Position numbers and translations under genes: made by a program. This document shows, one piece after another, positions 57,490 through 64,000 of a stretch of DNA of 64,000 nt (its first letter is position 1; the number at the start of each line of letters is the position of its first letter). The stretch is from Pseudeuparius sepicola (lineage: Eukaryota > Arthropoda > Insecta > Coleoptera > Anthribidae): contig OY987301.1 in NCBI GenBank assembly GCA_963920635.1, positions 16,596,501 to 16,660,500 on the forward strand, given 5' to 3'. The notes beneath the pieces were generated by a model. That model worked only from the letters and a program-made list of their open reading frames with translations, was not told the DNA's origin and searched no databases.

Positions 57490-58180
57490 AATCTGAAATC
57501 TTCCATTAGACATTATACTTATATGTTATAGCAGCAATGTTTAGATTTTTCTAAATATTGTTTAAAGACGTTACTTATTTTCTTAGCCCAAATATAGCAT
57601 AGCTGTATTACAAATACAAGATAGTGAAAAAGTGGAATTTCAACCAATTATGAAAATTCGCAAATATAACACTTGAGATAATACTCCTCAGTCCTCTTAA
57701 ATAAGATATATTACATATTACTAATTTGAATTCACAGTTCACTGTTGTTTCAATGAGTATCTAATAATAGAACATAACACATATACTTATAGTAGATAGT
57801 TAATTTTTTAAGTCACTTTCGGTTTAGCCGGAAATTAGGATTTTATTTAGATTTAGAGAAAAAAATATATTTGGGTTTTATTATACATTCATTGAAAAGA
57901 GGGCAAATTTGGATTTCCAACATTTGATTTAAATCCTAGTTGGATGTGTTGTGCCTACAGGGATGTTAAAAAGATATATGAGATCTTGAAAGTGCATAGT
58001 ATAGCCCGACTGTCTCAAATATTTTCTTCACTTCACTTGAAAGCCACGTAACGATATTAATTAAAAACGCATTCATTCCCAACAATGACAAAAAATCCCT
58101 TATCCCCCGCGAATCCCAAAATCCATAAAAAATGACATTCCTTTACGACCTCGTTTCATTTTGTGGAAAAATGAAAAGGT
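57490..58180. other. Gene-less stretch
   Basis: No gene recognised. Confidence 0.35.
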
Positions 58181-58184
58181 TTTT

Positions 58185-59300
58185 TTAAACTAGAGTGGAC
58201 AGATATAGGTACTGCGGTCAGTTTTGATGTAGAATCTTTATTTACGTACGTTCCTATTCCGCATACTTTAACAATAATAAACGATATTTTTGCTTCTCAT
58301 TGTACTTCCGCGAATATCCTAGAACTTATTGAATAATAATCGACATTTTGAACAAACTTCTGATGCCGCTACAGGTTCTCCCTTGTCTTCGTTGATAGCC
58401 AACATATTTATGGAATCTTTTGAACAACAAGCTCTTCAATCCGTAGATCTAAAACCAAAATGTTGGTTTAGATATGTGGATGACCCTTTTGTAGTTTGGC
58501 CTTACGGTAATAAGGATACCCTTTCCTCTTTCCTTCATCACAATCTAGATAGGTAGGTGGTTTCTCCCAACACCACCCATCCCAAAAACTTCCTTAGTTT
58601 ATCGAGCAATTTCCCTCTCATAATCTGATAATCTTATCTTCTACTTGCCAACAATTATTATTCTTATCATAGTATCCAGCGCTCATATTAAGAAATTTAC
58701 TAACCCTAACAAAAATATTAACAGACGCGTAAATGACCCACCGACCAATATGGCTCTCGTACCTTATATGCATATGCATAACATAACCGCATCTCGAAAT
58801 TCTAAATCGACATAATATACTACTAACACGAACTGTGTGCTACTAACAAGGATATTATACCATTCGTGTATATCATGTGCCATGCGGTGTATATCATGTG
58901 CCATAGTGTATATCATGTGCCATGCTCATGTGTATATTGGAGAAACGGGAAAATCCTTAAATCCATTGAAATCCTTAAACACCCTAACAATCTGAACCGT
59001 GATCAGGGTATATTTTTACTTAGTTGGATAAGATTTTTACTTATATTTTAAAAGAAATGGCTTGTGGCATATGGGACAAAATGCTTTGGTAATTGGCAAC
59101 ACGAAACTAGTTTCCAATATCTAATGGAAATTATGTATGGGTCTTTCGGAGGTGTGCAGATCACGACAGGTACCTGTTTCGGGCTTGTTGGCCCTCATCA
59201 GGCAGACGTAGCGCACCTCACCGAAAGACCCAGATTTCGTTGGCTAAGTGGAACAGGAAATAGTATAATGCGGTGGCATTTACCATCCAGCGCCATCTAG
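58185..59300 (+). mobile_element. Second Penelope-like element relic
   Basis: The plus strand encodes broken Penelope RT pieces in more than one frame: SFDVESLFTYVPIPHTL (about 58220-58270), then GSPLSSLIANIFMESFEQQA (58377-58436) and WFRYVDDPFVVWPYGNK with an intact YVDD. A GIY-YIG fragment, HVYIGETGKSL, follows at about 58926, preceded by three tandem copies of GTGTATATCATGTGCCAT. Next comes a hairpin (GGGTCTTTCGGAGGTG / CACCTCACCGAAAGACCC) enclosing CGACAGGTACCTGTTTCGGG and GGCCCTCATCAGGCAG, terminal features often seen near Penelope ends. Non-functional. Confidence 0.75.
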
Positions 59301-59542
59301 TTGGTACTGCCAAAACCAAAGCAATGTGAGTGCGTATATATCGACCAATCGATCGACATATAAAAAGAACTCGGCAAAGCGGCGCGGCGCGGTGGAAAAA
59401 AACAGAAGAAGCATATACATACGGGGGCCAAGAAACTCGCTTGATTCATCACCGAGTATCTTCTAATATGGAAATCAACAAGGATCGAATCCTGAGTTTC
59501 AATCCTCGTGTGCTTACATCTATAGCCAAACAATGATTAAAC

Positions 59543-59651
59543 AAAATGAATATTTAGTGTCCCCATTATAATTTTAAAAGAAATGGCTTTGTCCCATATG
59601 CCACAAGCCATTTATTTTAAAATTATAATGGGGACCCTAAATATTCATTTT
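59543..59651. repeat. 109-bp imperfect hairpin
   Basis: AAAATGAATATTTAGTGTCC pairs with GGACCCTAAATATTCATTTT, and ATGGCTTTGTCCCATA lies opposite GCCACAAGCCAT. A related arm, AAGAAATGGCTTGTGGCATA, occurs at 59053-59080, so this is part of a small repeat family rather than a unique site. Confidence 0.7.
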
Positions 59652-60313
59652 ATTTTTACTTATAGTTGGATAAGAAACTCAGATTAATCATACTCTGCCT
59701 GTGGAAGTTTCCAATCAAGATTATAAGAAAATTGTTAGATTCGCATTTTAACTTGTGAGGGGAAAGTTAACATTGAGTTACTTTTGAAGATGCAGAGAGT
59801 ATTATCACATTAATTTGTCTCTATTATATTAAATGTTTTAGATCCTTATCTTGAAGGGTAGGTATAGCTATAATTAATTAAAATTAATATTCTATAAATG
59901 TATGACATACATACACACACACATACAGACACACTTACACACTGATTACCTAAGAAAATCGTTATAAAGAAAAAGTAGGTAATTTTATAGCGGGTACCTA
60001 CCTATCTATTCCAATGTTAATTCTTGCTTCTTAGTATCTACCGTACTAATTCAGAAAAAAAATTAAGCAGCTAATTCAAGAAACTACAAACTATCTTTCT
60101 TTTAAAGTAGAATACTTATAGTCATAATTTTAAAAGATTACCTGCTTCAGATGTTCAGTTTTTATCTGTAGATAGAACATTCTGATAAATTTAGGAATAC
60201 GTAATTAAGTTAGAGTGGGTATTTATCTATAAGTATGTACAGAAAACAATCTCGTACATTTCCAATCTCACACAACTTACCTCCAGGTAGTTAAGTGAAC
60301 AAAAATTACAAAA
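59652..60313. other. Gene-less stretch
   Basis: No gene recognised. A short CA-rich tract (ACACACACATACAGACACAC) is at about 59910-59940. Confidence 0.35.
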
Positions 60314-60617
60314 ATGTTCGCGAGCAAGATTTTGCTTGTATTTGCCAAAAAATACAATGCAAAACACATTGTTTGCCATCAGAGCAATCTGTTTTCCAGG
60401 ACATGAAGCTATAGCCATGAGAAGTCTTTAAAAATACGTCAGTCAACGAAATTACCGTATCACAATATCTACAATGTAAACTTTAATTGTCGGCACTGTC
60501 AAAGTTAATAGGCGAGTTATCTTTAAAACTTTTTATCTAAAAAACGAATACGTACCTATACTTCCTCCTGCAGTTACCTACCTGCCAATAAGGAAATTTA
60601 TTATCATGAGCAATTAT

Positions 60618-60670
60618 TATTAACACAGACATATATAGCTTAGCGAAGCTATATATGTCTGTGTTATTAA
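60618..60670. repeat. Perfect short hairpin
   Basis: TTAACACAGACATATATAGC pairs with GCTATATATGTCTGTGTTA around a short loop, a small palindromic insertion upstream of RIFG gene 3 exon 2. Confidence 0.75.
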
Positions 60671-60689
60671 TAACTAATAAAGCCTGGTG

Positions 60690-60890
60690 TCTGGACCAAC
60701 ACTATATTAATTAATATATTGTCGGTCCAGGCCTGGTTCATAGATACTTTATCTTTTACTTTATTAACTTATCTTTAAGAAATAGTAAATGTCATTGGTC
60801 AATTCAAATGAAGGGACAAATACCGTTGCTTATTTCTTAAAAATAAAGTAAAATTAAAAGATAAAGAAGCTTTATGAGCCAGGCATTAAG
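60690..60890. repeat. Inverted repeat just upstream of RIFG gene 3 exon 2
   Basis: GGCCTGGTTCATAGATACTT and TTTAAGAAATAGTAAATGTC are mirrored by TATTTCTTAAAAATAAAG and AAGCTTTATGAGCCAGGC. It ends about 30 bp before the exon 2 acceptor and is the likely cause of the long spacing to any first exon. Confidence 0.65.
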
Positions 60891-61348
60891 TAGGTACTTA
60901 TATCTGTAGTTTGTTTTAGCTTGAAATTGTTGTAAGCCAGGTAGCTAGCATTCTAGTCGAGCAAGACGCACTAGAAACCTTGGAAGAAGCTTTCAGACTA
61001 CATCCCGACAATTTGGCAACTGTTTCAGAGACTTGGTCTGAATTGTTTTCACTGACATATAACACAACGATTTGGAATGTCAGTGCGGGATGTGTGAATT
61101 TGTATACACCCTCTGTAACTACATTTGTCGAAATGTTCGACAAAGCTAACCACGTGAACCTTAGGATCTTTGGATAAGCAGCTGTTAATATTGAGAAATA
61201 TTTGTAGTAAGGACTAAAAATTATAAAATATTTTTATTGTGTTAATGATGTTTTTTTATTAGAAAACAAATTGCCCATGATCCCTCTCAGGAACTAAACC
61301 AACTTCGTTCAGTAACCTGTGCTAAATTTCACAGAATCGGTCAATATA

Positions 61349-61948
61349 CAGTGTGTCCCAATTTGATACTGGACACCTCAGAAATATATGAAGGGCAAGG
61401 AAAACAAACAGTCTCTATTTTTTTATTGGTAGTACCAAGGGAGAGTATCTCATAGGTGGTGGTATTTGGATGAGGTAATTATTTCATGGCCTGCTATGAT
61501 TTTTTAAAATAGCAAATTTTCAAGAAATCCCATTGGGCGATTTTTTTACGACAAAATGTTATTACAAAACATCATTAGAAATGTGTCCTTTCTGGACCTT
61601 GTGAAAGCTCCAGAAAGGACACATTTCTAAGAAAAAAGTGTGAGAAAAAGGCGAAAAAGCTAAAAATCAAAGTAGGCCTAGACTTTTGAAATTTTGAAGT
61701 TCTACTCAATTTTTCATTCTGAACAAGTTTTTTTAATAACATTTTGTCGTAAAAAAATCCCTAATAGGGTATCTTGAAAACTAGGTATTTTGAAAAATCA
61801 TAGCAGGCCATGAACTAATTACCCCATCCAAATACCACCGCCCATGAGATACTCTCCCTTGGGACTACCAATAAAAAAATTGAGACCATTTGTTTTCCTT
61901 CTCCTTCATATAGTTCTGAGGTGTCCAGTATCAAATTGGGACACACTG
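61349..61948. mobile_element. 600-bp foldback MITE with TA duplication
   Basis: It begins CAGTGTGTCCCAATTTGATA and ends with the exact complement ATCAAATTGGGACACACTG, flanked by TA. Arms of more than 150 bp include ATTTCATGGCCTGCTATG and GGAGAGTATCTCATAGG. A central 40-bp hairpin has AAATGTGTCCTTTCTGGA and its complement. The degraded copy at 35076-35712 is the same family. Confidence 0.9.
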
Positions 61949-61949
61949 T

Positions 61950-63020
61950 ATGTTTACAAACTATAACCAAATTATTTTAAAACTTAAAATAATAATAAAA
62001 CGGTGATCATTTTCAACAATTTCTAAAATAACTCTTCAGTGCTAATTATTGTTATTATTCGTGTTGTTTAGATTCTTTTTCCAATTAATAGGTAGTTGTT
62101 ATTCAAGTTTGACGTTTTAATTTCATAGGCAACTTTTGAATTTTCAAAGATTTTAAATAGGTAGGTATCACATCTGCAATACCTACGTGTTCGTGTTGTT
62201 AGTTATATTCGCGTTTTTGGCGAAAGCGATAAAGTTTTTCAAAAAATAACGAGAGTAAAAAAAGTTTTAGAATTAAATTCTTCATAATATAAAGTCCGTT
62301 AACGGACAAAACAAGTTCTGTCACATTTTTAGGGTGCATCACTCTGTATCAACCCTTTAAAATGGTACAATTGAACTATGTTTTCTGTCGATTAATGCCC
62401 TTGGTACACCCACAACGTGTACCAAATTTGGTTTTTCCAAGTTCATAAATATAACGGAGATATTGAATTTGTCGAAATTTCAAAGCCCACTTTCAAGGCC
62501 TATAACTTCTCAGTCTCATAGGTGCAACTTAGTATAGAGGTAAGTTGCCTTAAATCACCTTATTTTGAGCTCCCCTGTATGCTCCTGCTCGGTGTCGGTC
62601 CTTATGCGGAACACCCTGTATAACATTAGGTAAAGGTACTTGTGTTATTCCAGGAGTGTTTTTTTTTTCTATAAGACGTGTTGAAATTAATAACAAAATG
62701 TCCAGCCAACAGTACCTCCAGAAATAAGTTTTATAATAAATATCTGGATAAGTATAATCTATTTAATTTCTTCACCGTAAATGTGTCTAAGTACAGACCT
62801 GGTTAAAACCACAAAATATATAGTTTAGGTTAAAACAAACGAGAGGGATTACTACCGTTTTTCAGGAGAGAGAAGCAGAAGAGACGATATTCTAGTGTTT
62901 TGTCTTTATAACCAACCTAACCTTTATATTTTGTGCTTATAACCTATTTTTTCAGTGGTTTTTAAAAAACTCAAACCAAAACTGTTTTTCTTTATAATTA
63001 CCATCGAACTGAAAATTACA
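61950..63020. other. Gene-less stretch before the RNase P subunit gene
   Basis: No supported gene. GGGTGCATCACTCTGTATC (about 62333) and GCGGAACACCCTGTATAAC (about 62608) may be the two ends of a degraded element. No TATA box is seen near the next start, as expected for a housekeeping gene. Confidence 0.4.
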
Positions 63021-63027
63021 AAAAGGT

Positions 63028-63990
63028 ATGGAGAACTACCATAAGGGGAAAAATGTTGAGGAACCCTTAGATCGTGATAAAATTCCAATCAATGGTTTGC
63101 CAGAAAACTTTTTGTGGATGCAGGTAATAAGTTAAACTTTTTATTTTTTATATAATAATAAATAGAATTTAAATGTTTATATTACAATAACCACAGGTTC
63201 GAGGCGGTAGCAAAATAAGAAATCTTGTTCCCCATGCTATAAGTAACTTTCCAGAAGTCAAATCGGTGGTTTGGACAGGATTCGGCGTGTCTGTAGGCAA
63301 GGCCATAACTTGTGCGGAAATAATGAAACGAGAATTCAATAATACCTTGCATCAAATTACTAGGTTATGCTATCGAATGTAAGGTTACTCTAAAATAAAT
63401 TTGTCATATATACAGTATGTCCGCGGATGTGATTTACAGGACAAAAGTTTTGTATTTTTTATGCTCCCTGTATAAAAAATTAAATTTTTGATGAGAGTGA
63501 ATCTTAGTCATTTTTAAAACAAAAACTTTTATGAAGAATGACTTTTTTCATATCTTCACTTTTTGGTCCATTTCACCCCCTTGTAAACTCCATCCGCGAA
63601 CATCCTATCTATATATTCTTTGCACAATAAATGATTAATGTCAATTATCATTATTTTAGTGTTGAGGAATATTGGGATCCCATACTGCCAGATTTAGAAC
63701 AAGTTGTAGTTAAGAGAAAATTGCCTATGATTCACATTTATTTATCTTCCACTCCATTAAATCCACAAGATTTTGGGTAAGGATAACACAACTCGTAAAA
63801 CTTCGTTTCTAAATTAACTGTTGGCATTCTGATGTACATACATGCTTAGTTAACCTTCTTATAAATTATTTAAGATAGGGTCTGGCAACAGGGCGGTAAC
63901 CAGGGTTTTATTTCATGGGGAGATATCGAATTTCAATTTAATCCTTCATCCTTATCTATTAATAATATGATTCCATTGCGTTATTGTTGA
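63028..63990 (+). CDS. RNase P/MRP protein subunit p25-like (Alba domain), four exons
   Basis: Exons 63028-63123, 63197-63378, 63660-63776 and 63879-63990 encode 168 residues, complete inside the window. Phases are 0, 2 and 2, all GT-AG. Exon 1 gives MENYHKGKNVEEP and LPENFLWMQ. Exons 2-3 give the Alba fold: MQVRGGSKIRNLVPHAISNF at about 31-50, VWTGFGVSVGKAITCAEIMK, LHQITRLCYRIVEEYW and KLPMIHIYLSSTPLNPQDFG. These match the Rpp25/Rpp25-like family, a nuclear subunit that binds the RNA of RNase P and RNase MRP (tRNA 5' and rRNA processing) together with Rpp20. Exon 4 uses the second AG (AAGATAG) because the first (TTTAAG) would meet an immediate stop. It contributes the short family tail, QQGGNQGFISWGDI. 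Intron 2 carries a small inverted-repeat insertion. Confidence 0.9.
63413..63608. mobile_element. Small MITE in intron 2 of the p25-like gene
   Basis: CAGTATGTCCGCGGATGTGA at the left and TCCATCCGCGAACATCC at the right are imperfect inverted ends, with TA at the left boundary (63411-63412). It is about 196 bp and lies wholly within the intron, so it does not alter the coding frame. Confidence 0.7.
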
Positions 63991-64000
63991 GACTCTTTCC

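Larger units (their letters stand above)
60314..61177 (+). pseudogene. RIFG family gene 3, first exon uncertain or decayed
   Basis: Exon 2 is intact at 60920-61177 (acceptor TTGTTTTAG) and encodes 85 residues: LEIVVSQVASILVEQDALE, EAFRLHP, TVSETW, one Cys in WNVSAGC, NLYTPSVTTFVE and the terminal LRIFG. It carries one residue more than its relatives before WNVSAGC. No clear signal-peptide exon was found. The best candidate is the ATG at 60314 (MFASKILLVFA, compare MSLAKVLFVVA of gene 1), but it soon diverges and lacks a GTAAGT donor. Between them lie two inserted inverted repeats (60618-60670 and about 60690-60890). The copy may be a pseudogene, or exon 1 may be elsewhere. Confidence 0.6.

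Overview
The window looks like nuclear DNA of an insect, most likely a beetle or similar holometabolous insect (inferred; no ribosomal or mitochondrial marker is present). The evidence is short GT-AG introns, TATA-box plus TCAGT-type promoters, secreted low-complexity 'MKC...' structural proteins, an AAPA/AYS-type cuticular protein whose first intron splits the signal peptide after four codons, and very dense miniature inverted-repeat elements. The sequence is strongly AT-rich and most bases are transposon relics or unrecognised intergenic DNA.

Layout. 1-3630: a dispersed repeat and a TA-flanked inverted-repeat element. 3.6-45.3 kb: a loose cluster of nine genes for secreted, repetitive structural proteins on both strands: Tyr/Gln-rich at 3.7, 9.4 and 12.4 kb (+); three near-identical His/Gln/Tyr genes at 15.1, 21.4 and 26.0 kb (-); His/Tyr-rich at 30.2 kb (+); Met/Tyr-rich at 38.5 kb (-); a Trp-rich, apparently frameshifted gene at 44.8 kb (-). 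All nine begin MKC or MRC. In the eight intact members a phase-1 intron near the 3' end splits a glycine codon; in the Trp-rich gene that second exon was not identified. Several also share an acidic EE-x-P-type motif, so I infer one fast-diverging family. Among them lie an alanine/tyrosine cuticular protein (18.9 kb), a tandem six-cysteine defensin-like peptide (36.1 kb) with a broken relative (32.9 kb), and a short Trp/Pro-rich secreted peptide (43.5 kb). 49.2-61.2 kb: a three-exon small secreted protein, then three tandem paralogues of an unrecognised 110-residue secreted family ending in RIFG; the third lacks a convincing first exon. 63.0-64.0 kb: a complete four-exon RNase P/MRP subunit p25-like (Alba) gene, the only clear housekeeping gene.

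Mobile DNA: a 5'-truncated Dong/R4-like non-LTR retrotransposon between (TAA)n tracts (16.3-17.7 kb); two Penelope-like relics (27.1-29.5 kb with inverted terminal copies, and 58.2-59.3 kb); a PIF/Harbinger relic (55.4 kb); a hAT-type MITE with a perfect 8-bp target duplication nested in an older palindrome (5.8 kb); at least six foldback elements with CAG-type ends and TA duplications; a 960-bp element (47.8 kb) with a truncated second copy (52.6 kb); a near-perfect 0.46-kb hairpin (42.3 kb); and four copies of a ~600-bp dispersed repeat. No tRNA, rRNA or CRISPR array was seen.

Most annotated genes look like single-purpose secreted products driven by strong TATA promoters. This fits an epidermal or glandular gene cluster grown by tandem duplication, but tissue and function are inference.
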